Both the position numbers and the translations under genes were made by a program. The notes beneath the pieces were generated by a model. It did no database searches and was not told where the DNA came from. It saw only the letters and a list, made by a program, of their open reading frames with translations. From JAZLEZ01 sp045615505 (GTDB lineage Bacteria; Spirochaetota; Spirochaetia; Sphaerochaetales; Sphaerochaetaceae), in assembly GCA_045615505.1 (NCBI GenBank), contig JAZLEZ010000026.1, positions 1-32,826 of the forward strand: a DNA stretch of 32,826 bases, given 5' to 3'. Positions within the stretch are counted from its first letter, which is position 1. Every line of letters begins with the position of its first letter. This document shows positions 1-7,553 of the stretch, piece by piece.

Positions 1-74
1 TCAAAAAACAGGTTGAAAAAGACCTGGATGATGTTCTTTCTTTAGCTAAGCCTTGGATTCAGTCTGAATCATAA
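1..74 (+). CDS. C-terminal end of an unidentified protein (partial)
   Basis: An open frame enters from the left edge and stops at TAA 72-74. It encodes about 23 residues ending in PWIQSES, preceded by a charged, helix-like stretch (KKQVEKDLDDVLSL). It reads toward the following minus-strand gene, so the two are convergent. The fragment is too short to assign to a family. Calling it a real gene end is an inference from the uninterrupted frame, its ordinary composition and the absence of any other gene there. Confidence 0.4.
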   Translation, partial: KKQVEKDLDDVLSLAKPWIQSES

Positions 75-155
75 TCATGGTTAGATTTTCTATCTTGATT
101 CACAGACTGTTTCGGTTAGATTTTATCGTGATACAACACGGTAGGCGATAGATAA

Positions 156-2510
156 TCATCCAAGTTTCTCTCTGAGATTCAGAAGGTTTTCAAATTTTTT
201 TATGGCCTGTTTTACAGGAGCAGGAGAAGACATATCAACGCCGGCTGCTTTGAGATTGTCGATAGGGAAGTATCTTCCGCCGTTTTTCAGAAAACTGAGA
301 TATTGATCTCTGTCCGCAGCAGAACCGTTCCTAACCTTTTCCGAAAGTGCAATTGCTGCAGAAATACCGGTAGCATATTTGTAAACATAGAATGCATTGT
401 AGAAATGTGGAATTCTCAGACATTCAAGATCCGAGCAGTTTTCAAAAACCATCTGAGCCCCGAAGTATTGTTCAAGAAGATTTCTGTAATTATTTCTTAT
501 ACTGTTGCTTGTAAGAATTTCTCCGTTTTCCTGCTGTTGATGGCAAACCAATTCAAATTCGGCAAACATAGTCTGTCTGAAAAGAGTTGCCACGATATCA
601 TCAAGCTGCTTTGAAATGATGTATTTCCTGATTCCGTCATTATCGGCATTATTCGTATAGTAAGAAGCAAGCAGCTGTTCGTTGAAAGTTGAAGCAACTT
701 CAGCCTCAAAAATAGTATAGTTGTAACAAGAAAAATGATTGTTTGTCTTACTGTAATAGCTGTGCATGCTGTGACCGCCCTCATGGGCGACGGTAAATAC
801 ATCGTTTAAGACATCTTCCTTGTAATTCAAAAGAATATAAGGATTCCCTATAAAACCGCCTGAAGAAAAAGCTCCGCTGCGCTTACTCTTGTTTTCATAA
901 ATATCCGCCCACCTGTCTCTGGTAAGACCATTGTAGAGAATTTCCGTATATTCTTCACCCAGAGGAGCAAGGGCATCTCGGATAATGGAACAAGCCTGTC
1001 TGAACGGAGTTATCATTTTAATATTTTGCGACATCGGAACATAAACATCATAGTGTCTGAGTTCTTTAAACCCCAGAATCTGTTTCTTTAAATCATAATA
1101 CCTGTGAAGAACAGGAAAAGCCTCGTGAACAGCATCTATCAGTCCTGTATATACTGAAGTAGGAACATTGTTGTTATAAAGCGCAGCCTCCAGAGAGGAA
1201 TCGAACTTTCTTACTTTTGCGTTGAAAATATCCTGTTTGACAGAAGCAGAGTAGAGTTTTGAAAGAGTTTGTTGATGCTTGGCAAAACCATCGTAAAACT
1301 GGAAATAGGCCATTTTCCGGATTTCCCTGTCCGAATCTTGCATAAATAATGAATAGGTACTTTGAGAAAGACTTTTACCGTTGATTTTTCCGAAATCCAT
1401 ATCTGCATCAGTTAAAGCTTCAAAGACATCGTCCGGAGTACTCTGAAGCTCGGACTGGAGTGCAAGAATCGTTTCTTCTTTATCTGAAAGAATATGATTT
1501 TTTTTCCTCAGAAGTCTGTAAAGCATTACTTTGTAAGGAGCAAATCTCTTTTCTGAAAGTAATTCTTCAAGATTATCAATCTGAAGAATTTCAGGTTCGA
1601 TAAAACTGATACTTGCTCCTATATCTGTTGCCGTTCTTGTATAAAGCCCGAGCATCTTTTGGTATTCCGGATTATCTGTTTGTGACTCATAGTTGAGGTA
1701 TGCATAATTGCCCAACCTTTCGGCAAATATGTTTAACTCATCAGACAAGACCAGTACTTGAAGCAGATTGTCAGGGGATTTTGAAATTTTGCCATTAAAA
1801 TTTTGCAATTTGTCGGCATATTTTTTCAGTTTTATAAGACCATTCTCAAATTCATTTCGGTCTTTACACAACAATGAAAGATCCCATTTATTCTCTTCTT
1901 TGATCTCATCCCTCTGCGGTATCTCTTCAATCTTTTCCAAAAGTATTTTTGCTGCCTTTGCTCTATGACTGAAGATGTTTTTCTGTTCACCCATATCTGC
2001 AAAACAGCAGTTTGCTTCAGTGTTGAAAAAGATAGGGTCGTAACCGAATCCCCCGTTACCATTTGAAATATCAGTTTTGATATAACCCGGTGCTGTTGCC
2101 TCACATTTAATAATTCTATGATCAGTAAGAAGAACAAGAGCGCATATAAATCTGGCATTTCTGTTTTTAACACCTTTCAATCTTTCCAGCAACAGCTTGT
2201 TCTTTACATCTGCAGGTAAAACGGGTTCGCCTTCCTTACTTCCAAAACGAGCTGTATGAACTCCTAGTTCTCCGGGAAGTGCATCTACAACCAAGCCGGA
2301 ATCATCAGCAAGAATGCACATATCAATGTTTCCGGCAACTTTTTTTAGAGCCATAGCTTTCTGCATTGCGTTTTCCAGAAATGTCGTTCCTGTTTCATCA
2401 CAGTCAAAAGAAAGCCCGAATTCTTTCGGAAGATGAAGATGATGAGGGGCAAGAAGTCCCTGCAGTTCCTGAAGTTTATGTTCGTTAGAAGAAGCAACTA
2501 AAATGTCCAT
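156..2510 (-). CDS. RdgB/HAM1 NTP pyrophosphatase fused to PepF/M3 oligoendopeptidase
   Basis: A single uninterrupted frame carries two complete enzymes. Residues about 1-200 are a non-canonical purine NTP pyrophosphatase (hydrolyses ITP/XTP/dITP to the monophosphate). Visible motifs are ASSNEHKLQEL near the start, DDSGLVVDALPGE, GYDPIFF and SHRAKA. Residues about 205-784 are an M3B oligoendopeptidase F. Its zinc motif HEGGH lies at about residues 576-580, and a downstream FEAEVASTFNE stretch can supply the third, Glu ligand. Both halves are close to the normal length of the stand-alone proteins (about 200 and 600 aa). I chose ATG at 2510 because GGTGA sits 5 nt upstream; an in-frame GTG at 2519 overlaps that site. 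The gene follows the 366-aa ORF by 27 nt and is probably co-transcribed with it. Both activities are expected in the cytoplasm. The domain calls are confident; any functional link between the two halves is unknown. Confidence 0.9.
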   Translation of the reverse strand: MDILVASSNEHKLQELQGLLAPHHLHLPKEFGLSFDCDETGTTFLENAMQKAMALKKVAGNIDMCILADDSGLVVDALPGELGVHTARFGSKEGEPVLPADVKNKLLLERLKGVKNRNARFICALVLLTDHRIIKCEATAPGYIKTDISNGNGGFGYDPIFFNTEANCCFADMGEQKNIFSHRAKAAKILLEKIEEIPQRDEIKEENKWDLSLLCKDRNEFENGLIKLKKYADKLQNFNGKISKSPDNLLQVLVLSDELNIFAERLGNYAYLNYESQTDNPEYQKMLGLYTRTATDIGASISFIEPEILQIDNLEELLSEKRFAPYKVMLYRLLRKKNHILSDKEETILALQSELQSTPDDVFEALTDADMDFGKINGKSLSQSTYSLFMQDSDREIRKMAYFQFYDGFAKHQQTLSKLYSASVKQDIFNAKVRKFDSSLEAALYNNNVPTSVYTGLIDAVHEAFPVLHRYYDLKKQILGFKELRHYDVYVPMSQNIKMITPFRQACSIIRDALAPLGEEYTEILYNGLTRDRWADIYENKSKRSGAFSSGGFIGNPYILLNYKEDVLNDVFTVAHEGGHSMHSYYSKTNNHFSCYNYTIFEAEVASTFNEQLLASYYTNNADNDGIRKYIISKQLDDIVATLFRQTMFAEFELVCHQQQENGEILTSNSIRNNYRNLLEQYFGAQMVFENCSDLECLRIPHFYNAFYVYKYATGISAAIALSEKVRNGSAADRDQYLSFLKNGGRYFPIDNLKAAGVDMSSPAPVKQAIKKFENLLNLREKLG

Positions 2511-2537
2511 ATTGTTCACCGTCTTTTTTTTGTCTGT

Positions 2538-3638
2538 TTAAGTGTACCTAAAGTGAGGATAATTTATTTGTTCCTTAAATTCAATTTGTAATTCAGGAGA
2601 TAATCTGAATTGATAAGACGGAATGAAAATTTTTTCTTCAGTAACAGGCATAAAATGCCATGAATCATCATCGATGATTTTAAATATATGCGAAGATATT
2701 CCCATACTGTGCGCTGTCTGCGGTTCTCCGGTACAATACTTTAGAACATTCTTTGTGTAATAAACGGCGGCACCGGCATTTGCAACGGATATTCCAAGCA
2801 TTTTGGCTATAAAAGTTCGGCTTATTGTTTTCTTTTTCTCCGAAAGTTGTTTTGTCTGATTGTTGAAGCTGTCAATGTAATGATCTATGCGTTGTTGATA
2901 AATTCCGTTCATGGAATAATCGTCAAAATAATTCCGGACAGATAAATCTTCCTGAAGGAAAAGCTGTCTTAACCAGTTGATATTGCGTTTCTCTTTAATG
3001 GAGGTTGTCCTTGACCTTTCAGGATTAAGAATATTGATTTTCTCGATAATCTGGACAGTTTCATCATAATCAAATTTAAATGTCTCACAAATATTGGTTA
3101 AATCATAATTCTGGAAATTGGAGGCAAGATGCAAGATGTATATAAACAGTCGTTTCCTTACAGTTTTGCTGCTTCTGCACATGAACTTGAGCTTATGAAG
3201 CTCATTGGTTTCAAAAATATTAAAATCTCTGCGTTCTGCAATATAGCTTAAACCGTTTTCCTCTTCATCAAGTTCATACTGGTACTGGATATGACAATGA
3301 GTTATAGTTCTTTCATGTTGTGCCTCAATAGATTTCATTTTAAAAAACGATTTGAGTTTTCTGATAAGAATAGGAAAGAGATAGCTTTTAAAATCCGTTC
3401 CGTTGTTCCTGTAATTCCTTATGATTTTTTCTAATTTAGGTTCCATGAAAAGCAAGAACTCGCAGGCATCCTCTTCTTCTAAAAGTCTTGTCTCCTGAGG
3501 TAGTGAATAAATAATCACTCGGATATCATCTATTATCAGGTTGTGCATTGCGGAAATTCCGTTGTTATTTCGTTTATCAACGGATTTATTGTATTGAATT
3601 ACTCTTTCTGTCAGCGTTTTTGAATCGATATAATACAT
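2538..3638 (-). CDS. Uncharacterised 366-aa protein, weakly sigma-factor/HTH-like
   Basis: I do not recognise a named family. The N-terminal third (about residues 50-100) has an acidic helix followed by FLLFMEPKLEKIIRNYR and a Lys/Phe-rich helix, a layout that recalls sigma-70 region 2. Near residues 270-300 the segment FIAKMLGISVANAGAAVYY looks like a helix-turn-helix. The rest is Asn/Lys/Ile-rich and predicted soluble, with no signal peptide or membrane segment. It lies just after the rplT terminator and 27 nt before the RdgB-PepF gene. No Shine-Dalgarno is visible before ATG 3638, but TATAAAAT lies immediately upstream, so the mRNA may be leaderless or nearly so. A regulatory or DNA-binding role is an inference; a spirochaete-specific hypothetical protein is the safe label. 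Confidence 0.75.
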   Translation of the reverse strand: MYYIDSKTLTERVIQYNKSVDKRNNNGISAMHNLIIDDIRVIIYSLPQETRLLEEEDACEFLLFMEPKLEKIIRNYRNNGTDFKSYLFPILIRKLKSFFKMKSIEAQHERTITHCHIQYQYELDEEENGLSYIAERRDFNIFETNELHKLKFMCRSSKTVRKRLFIYILHLASNFQNYDLTNICETFKFDYDETVQIIEKINILNPERSRTTSIKEKRNINWLRQLFLQEDLSVRNYFDDYSMNGIYQQRIDHYIDSFNNQTKQLSEKKKTISRTFIAKMLGISVANAGAAVYYTKNVLKYCTGEPQTAHSMGISSHIFKIIDDDSWHFMPVTEEKIFIPSYQFRLSPELQIEFKEQINYPHFRYT

Positions 3639-3664
3639 ATATTTTATAGCTATTTGAAATAAAA

Positions 3665-3690
3665 AAACCGCAGCCTTTCGACTGCGGTTT
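3665..3690 (-). terminator. Intrinsic terminator after rplT
   Basis: A 9-bp perfect stem (3665-3673 with 3682-3690, AAACCGCAG/CTGCGGTTT) has an 8-nt loop. On the minus strand it is followed directly by a run of T. It lies 20 nt past the rplT stop codon and so ends the infC-rpmI-rplT transcript. Confidence 0.85.
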
Positions 3691-3710
3691 CCTTAAGGAC
3701 TTAAAGAAAG

Positions 3711-4070
3711 TCATTTGTTGAGAGCCTCTTTTGCTTTTTCAACAAGTGCCTTGAATGCAACCTTATCTTCGATTGCCATGTTTGAAAGAACCTTTCTGTT
3801 AATCTCAATGTTAGCAAGCTTGAGAGCATGCATGAACTGAGAATAATTGAGACCCTCTGCTTTAACTGCTGCTGAGATTCTTGCAATCCAGAGTTTTCTG
3901 AAATCTCTTTTTTTCTCTTTTCTGCCGCGGTATGCATACTGGCCGGCTCTTGCTACAGCATCTTTTGCTATACGGTTATTAGTAGATCTTCGTCCCCAGT
4001 AACCCTTTGCAAGTTGCATGATTTTCTTGCGCTTATCCTTGTGTTTTGTTCCGTCAACTGCTCTTGGCAT
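3711..4070 (-). CDS. rplT: 50S ribosomal protein L20
   Basis: A 119-aa basic protein with the typical L20 start (MPRAVDGTKHKDKRKKIMQ) and the conserved AKGYWGRR and YRGRKEKKRDFRKLWIARI segments. Length and composition match the family. L20 binds 23S rRNA early in 50S assembly and, in several bacteria, represses its own operon. It is the last gene of infC-rpmI-rplT, starts 15 nt after rpmI with a GGGAGGG ribosome-binding sequence, and is followed by a strong terminator. Confidence 0.98.
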   Translation of the reverse strand: MPRAVDGTKHKDKRKKIMQLAKGYWGRRSTNNRIAKDAVARAGQYAYRGRKEKKRDFRKLWIARISAAVKAEGLNYSQFMHALKLANIEINRKVLSNMAIEDKVAFKALVEKAKEALNK

Positions 4071-4085
4071 ATCATTCCCTCCCTA

Positions 4086-4283
4086 TCAACCGTATGGAAG
4101 CATTTTTCTGACTTTTCTTGCTTCCGATTCGTCGAGAATACCAGCAGCACGAAGATTTCTCTTACGCTTTGTGGACTTCTTTGTGAGAATATGACGAAGG
4201 CCCTGTTTCTTGAACATAACCTTGCCATTACCTGTGAGCTTGTAGCGCTTTTTGGCGGAACGTCTTGTTTTCATTTTAGGCAT
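4086..4283 (-). CDS. rpmI: 50S ribosomal protein L35
   Basis: A 65-aa very basic protein beginning MPKMKTRRSAKKRYKLTG and ending RKVRKMLPYG, which is diagnostic of L35. ATG 4283 is preceded by AAAGAGGTAAT. It sits between infC and rplT in the standard bacterial order. The 77-nt gap upstream toward infC contains two hairpins (annotated separately) that could be the site of L20 feedback control. Confidence 0.98.
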   Translation of the reverse strand: MPKMKTRRSAKKRYKLTGNGKVMFKKQGLRHILTKKSTKRKRNLRAAGILDESEARKVRKMLPYG

Positions 4284-4307
4284 GAATATTACCTCTTTTT
4301 ACGAGTG

Positions 4308-4362
4308 TTCGGGAAACAAGATACCCCGAATTCACTGCTATTAAAATTCCCATACGGGAATT
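4308..4362 (-). promoter_or_regulatory. Two-hairpin infC-rpmI intercistronic region, candidate L20 control site
   Basis: Read on the minus strand, a 7-bp stem with a 4-nt loop (4345-4351 with 4356-4362, AATTCCC/GGGAATT) begins in the infC stop codon and is followed by TTTTAATA. A second stem (4308-4313 with 4325-4330, TTCGGG/CCCGAA, 11-nt loop) follows. L20 autoregulation through RNA structures in this operon is established in other bacteria; its occurrence here is inference. The first hairpin could alternatively be a weak attenuator. Confidence 0.4.
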
Positions 4363-4900
4363 ATTGACCTTTTTTCTTTCCTGAGCTGAGCATCATAGAC
4401 ATATTTCGGCCTTCCATGTTCGGCTGGGAATCAACACTGTATGGTATCTCTTTTTGTTTGAGCAGTTCAAGTATTCTGATAAGAACATCCCTGCCTAAAT
4501 CAGTATGTGCAAGTTCTCTTCCGTGAAAGCGTATTGTAACCTTGCACTTATCACCGGCATTCAGAAACTCGGCAATTGCAGAAGTCTTAACATCAAGATC
4601 ATGGACATCGATTTTCGGTTGCATTCTGATTTCATGCAACTCAACACGTTTCTGATCCTGAATTTTTTTGTTTTCCTTTGCTCTTTTCTCCTGTTGATAA
4701 CGGTATTTGCCATAATCAACAATCTTGCAGACAGGCGGATTTGAATTAGGTGAAATTTCAACCAAATCTAGTTCTGAATCTTCTGCCAATGCGAGGGCAT
4801 CAAAGAAATTCATTACTCCGCGCTTCTGATCGTCACTGTCGATAACAAAGACTTCCTTTGCTCTGATCTGACGATTGATTCTAAGTTCCTGTTTAGCCAA
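4361..4900 (-). CDS. infC: Translation initiation factor IF-3
   Basis: A 179-aa protein with both IF-3 domains. The N-terminal domain has RINRQIRAKEVFVIDSD, then LVEISPNSNPPVCKIVDYGKYRYQ. A Lys-rich linker follows, then the C-terminal domain with KCKVTIRFHGRELAH. IF-3 acts on the 30S subunit in start-codon selection and anti-association. The start is TTG 4900, preceded by AGAGGT with a 5-nt gap; no ATG or GTG gives a full-length IF-3. Unusual infC starts are a known feature of the gene (AUU in E. coli, used in autoregulation), and TTG is a milder case. It is first in the infC-rpmI-rplT operon. Confidence 0.97.
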   Translation of the reverse strand: MAKQELRINRQIRAKEVFVIDSDDQKRGVMNFFDALALAEDSELDLVEISPNSNPPVCKIVDYGKYRYQQEKRAKENKKIQDQKRVELHEIRMQPKIDVHDLDVKTSAIAEFLNAGDKCKVTIRFHGRELAHTDLGRDVLIRILELLKQKEIPYSVDSQPNMEGRNMSMMLSSGKKKGQ

Positions 4901-4948
4901 GGGCTACCTCTGAATAAAAAGATTACGGACTTAAGTCCATTGACTGAA

Positions 4949-4978
4949 AATATATCATTAAAAAAAGGAGAGTTGCAA
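4949..4978 (-). promoter_or_regulatory. Candidate sigma-70 promoter for infC-rpmI-rplT
   Basis: TTGCAA at 4978-4973 and TATATT at 4954-4949 are separated by 18 nt on the minus strand, about 50 nt upstream of the infC start. The -35 overlaps the loop of the fba terminator, so one operon's end and the next one's promoter share DNA. A palindrome, GGACTTAAGTCC (4927-4938), lies in the predicted leader. Confidence 0.4.
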
Positions 4979-4995
4979 TATTTCAACTCTCCTTT
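4964..4995 (-). terminator. Intrinsic terminator after fba
   Basis: A perfect 12-bp stem (4964-4975 with 4984-4995, AAAGGAGAGTTG and its complement) has an 8-nt loop. On the minus strand it is followed by TTTTTTAATGA. It lies 27 nt beyond the fba stop codon. Confidence 0.9.
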
Positions 4996-5022
4996 CAGTA
5001 TTAATTGAAACTGAAAATGTGA

Positions 5023-6018
5023 TTACTCTGCATGACCGGCGGAGCCAAGTACATCAACATTCTTATGCTTGTACATTTCCTTCAGTGCATCACGGGCAGG
5101 ACCGAGATATTTTCTGGGATCGAAAACACCGGGCTGTTCATCAAAAACTCTTCTGATTGTACCTGTCATGGCAAGTCTTCCGTCACTGTCAATATTAATC
5201 TTGCAAACAGCACTCTTTGCAGCCTGTCTGAGCTGGTCTTCAGGAATACCGACATTATCCTTAAGAGAACCGCCGTGTTCGTTAATCATCTTAACATATT
5301 CCTGAGGAACAGAGCTTGATCCATGAAGAACGATAGGGAAGCCGGGAAGCTTCTTTTCGATTTCTGCAAGAATGTCAAAACGTAGTGGAGGCGGAATCAG
5401 TATTCCGTCTGAGTTTCTTGTACACTGTGAAGGTGTGAATTTGTTTGCACCGTGACTTGTTCCTATTGAAATAGCAAGTGAATCAACACCTGTCTTAGAT
5501 ACAAAATCAATTACCTCTTCAGGTCTTGTGTAGTTTGACTTTTCTGCCGATACTTCATCTTCGATACCGGCAAGAACTCCGAGTTCTCCTTCAACTGTTA
5601 CATCATACTTGTGAGCATATTCAACAACTTTTTTTGTAAGTGCAACATTCTCATCGTAAGGAAGATGTGAACCATCAATCATAACTGAAGAAAAACCATT
5701 GTCTATACAATCTTTGGCTGTTTCGAAACTGTCTCCATGATCAAGATGAAGCACGATAGGAATATCACATCCGAGTTCGTGTGCATATTCTGTAGCTCCA
5801 CGAGCCATATTCCTGAGCAAATTGATATTTGCATAATCTCTTGCGCCTTTTGAAACCTGAAGAATTACAGGGCTCTTTGTTTCTACGCAAGCCATGATTA
5901 TTGCCTGCATCTGTTCCATGTTGTTGAAGTTGTATGCAGGAATTGCATAACCGCCTTTGACGGCTTTTGCGAACATATCTCTTGTATTTACAAGACCGAG
6001 TTCTTTATAAGATGTCAT
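5023..6018 (-). CDS. fba: Class II fructose-1,6-bisphosphate aldolase
   Basis: A 331-aa zinc-dependent aldolase that interconverts fructose-1,6-bisphosphate with dihydroxyacetone phosphate and glyceraldehyde-3-phosphate in glycolysis. Visible motifs are AYNFNNMEQMQAI near residues 29-41, HLDHGD with D93 (catalytic) and H94 (metal), VEGELGVLAG, GTSHG with H189 (metal) and VLHGSSSVP. Length fits the roughly 300-350-aa family. ATG 6018 is preceded by GAGGAGATGAAAA. It is a single-gene unit closed by a strong terminator. Its 5' leader holds a diverged copy of the window's inverted-repeat element, which begins only 14 nt upstream of the start codon. Confidence 0.97.
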   Translation of the reverse strand: MTSYKELGLVNTRDMFAKAVKGGYAIPAYNFNNMEQMQAIIMACVETKSPVILQVSKGARDYANINLLRNMARGATEYAHELGCDIPIVLHLDHGDSFETAKDCIDNGFSSVMIDGSHLPYDENVALTKKVVEYAHKYDVTVEGELGVLAGIEDEVSAEKSNYTRPEEVIDFVSKTGVDSLAISIGTSHGANKFTPSQCTRNSDGILIPPPLRFDILAEIEKKLPGFPIVLHGSSSVPQEYVKMINEHGGSLKDNVGIPEDQLRQAAKSAVCKINIDSDGRLAMTGTIRRVFDEQPGVFDPRKYLGPARDALKEMYKHKNVDVLGSAGHAE

Positions 6019-6031
6019 TTTTCATCTCCTC

Positions 6032-6147
6032 AGAGTAACTTGCAAAATACTCTTCGCAAATCATGAACCGGCCTTTACGGGGAAAAACTTTTCTCTTTTG
6101 CAAATTCAAATCCATTACTCGTAAAGTATCCTTTTGAAAGTTACTCT
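6032..6147 (-). repeat. Diverged MITE-like inverted-repeat element in the fba leader
   Basis: The two ends are near-perfect inverted repeats: AGAGTAACTTGCAAAA from 6032 and, at 6147 reading leftward, AGAGTAACTTTCAAAA. Read on the minus strand, the start resembles the 9221-9388 element across about 60 nt, including the block GGATTTGAATTTGC followed by AGAGAAAA. The other end matches the right end of that element (GATTT..GAAG..TTTTG). No clean TA borders remain, so it is an old copy. It lies between the fba ribosome-binding site and any upstream promoter. Confidence 0.6.
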
Positions 6148-6194
6148 TTAACTGAATAAAAATAATACCGACTTAATGCCTCTCAGGTCAATTA

Positions 6195-6222
6195 TTGACT
6201 AATGTATATGGATTCTTAAAAT
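6195..6222 (+). promoter_or_regulatory. Candidate sigma-70 promoter for the 6230 gene and nth
   Basis: TTGACT at 6195-6200 and TAAAAT at 6217-6222 are 16 nt apart. Transcription would begin about 7 nt later, essentially at the ATG at 6230. That gene has no Shine-Dalgarno, which suggests a leaderless transcript. Confidence 0.45.
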
Positions 6223-6229
6223 AATACTG

Positions 6230-6910
6230 ATGCGTAAAGGCAGATTTGTAGTAAAATTTCTGATATTCCTCATAGTATTTTTTTTCGCAATAGCTGTGTA
6301 TTATTCAACTCTTAACAGTTACTGTCTAGTAGATGAAAGTGTATGGGCTTTGACTTCCGTAAAGAGCAGAATGTTATCATTGAAACTCAGGTTTTTTCTT
6401 AAAGGAATCAGGTTGAGACACATTACGCTGGATGTATCGGAAATAGTTGAAAAACAAAGCCTTGAATATGCTTTGAATTCAATTCCCGAATCCGAAATTG
6501 TCGTGCTTGATCCGGTTATTTCTTATGCTTGCAATACATTGGAGATAGATGCTGCATCTATCTTAAAAAATGCCTGTGTAACGGCAATTGCTTCAGACAA
6601 TTCAAAAGGTTATTTTGATTGTATTCTGATTTCCGAGAAAGAAAGTGCATGGGAAAACCTTTCTTATGATGAGACCATAACCGGAAATGAAGATATTATC
6701 ATCTGCAAAAATTCAGATGACATTACCTCATATATGAATAACCCGGATTTTAACAAATCATTTATAGTTGATTTCAGATATGCTTCGGCAGTACCTCAGG
6801 GAAAACTGTATGGCGTAATAGAACCGAGACTTGAAGATGCCTTTGCTGTTCAGTCCGGAGATGCAAAATTAAGATATGAATTCAGAAAAACACAACGAAA
6901 AATATTTTGA
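6230..6910 (+). CDS. Membrane-anchored protein of unknown function
   Basis: A 226-aa protein of no family I recognise. It starts with a basic stretch (MRKGRFVVK) and one strong hydrophobic helix (about residues 9-26, FLIFLIVFFFAIAVYY). A soluble, presumably periplasmic domain follows, containing alternating hydrophobic strands such as ESEIVVLDPVISYAC, FDCILISE and DIIICKN, which suggest an alpha/beta fold. The helix could also be an uncleaved signal peptide. The last 35 nt overlap nth in another frame, indicating coupling with it. ATG 6230 lacks a ribosome-binding site and lies just after a promoter-like sequence. Confidence 0.75.
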   Translation: MRKGRFVVKFLIFLIVFFFAIAVYYSTLNSYCLVDESVWALTSVKSRMLSLKLRFFLKGIRLRHITLDVSEIVEKQSLEYALNSIPESEIVVLDPVISYACNTLEIDAASILKNACVTAIASDNSKGYFDCILISEKESAWENLSYDETITGNEDIIICKNSDDITSYMNNPDFNKSFIVDFRYASAVPQGKLYGVIEPRLEDAFAVQSGDAKLRYEFRKTQRKIF

Positions 6911-7553
6911 CAGAATTTTTGAAGAATTCAATGATGTACTCGGAAAAATCAACAAGGTTCTTCCTGCTGTGTCCTATGTAGCCATAACCAAAAACAATCC
7001 GTTTTGCGTACTTGTTTCCACGCTTCTTTCTCTCAGAACAAAGGATGATGTAACACTCAAAGCTTCACAACGCCTTCTTGATAAAGCCGACAATCCTTTT
7101 GATATGCTCAATCTTTCTGAAACAGAGATTGAAAAACTGATTTTCCCGACAGGTTTTTACAAAACCAAAGCAAAACGGATACTTGAAGTCTCAAAAATCC
7201 TTGTGGAAAAATACAACGGTAAAGTCCCTTCTGTTGTGAATAAGCTTATGGAACTTCCCGGGGTGGGGATAAAAACTGCAAACTTAACTCTTAATCTGGG
7301 TTTTGGTATAGATGCAATTTGTGTGGATTGCCATGTGCATCAGATTTCAAACCGAATGGGTTGGATAAAGACAAATACTCCTGAAGAAAGTGAGAAGTGT
7401 CTTCAGAAAATTATTCCTAAAAAATACTGGATTCCCTTGAATGAACTATTAGTCTCATACGGGCAGGAAATCTGCACAAGTGTAAGTCCCAAATGTTCGA
7501 TGTGCCCAGAGAACGGGCAATGCCCTAAAATCGGTGTAGGCAGAAGCAGGTAA
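6876..7553 (+). CDS. nth: Endonuclease III (DNA glycosylase/AP lyase)
   Basis: A 225-aa base-excision repair enzyme that removes oxidised pyrimidines and cleaves at abasic sites. The helix-hairpin-helix LPGVGIKTAN (127-136) contains the catalytic Lys133, and VDCH supplies Asp151. The [4Fe-4S] cluster motif is complete: C200, C207, C210, C216 (C-x6-C-x2-C-x5-C). The segment LLSLRTKD replaces the more usual LLSAQTTD, so it belongs to a variant subgroup. The start overlaps the previous gene by 35 nt with only a weak ribosome-binding site, consistent with coupling. Its last 29 nt overlap the 3' end of convergent tatD. Confidence 0.95.
   Translation: MNSEKHNEKYFDRIFEEFNDVLGKINKVLPAVSYVAITKNNPFCVLVSTLLSLRTKDDVTLKASQRLLDKADNPFDMLNLSETEIEKLIFPTGFYKTKAKRILEVSKILVEKYNGKVPSVVNKLMELPGVGIKTANLTLNLGFGIDAICVDCHVHQISNRMGWIKTNTPEESEKCLQKIIPKKYWIPLNELLVSYGQEICTSVSPKCSMCPENGQCPKIGVGRSR

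Noticed and set aside
79..124. GGTTAGATTTT occurring twice near the left end
   Set aside because: Only two 11-nt copies are present, with no conserved spacing pattern. No CRISPR-like or regulatory structure follows.
303..2173. Open frames on either strand within the RdgB-PepF gene
   Set aside because: They lie entirely inside a well-supported gene, have no recognisable motifs and are Cys/Ser/Phe-rich as expected of shadow frames.
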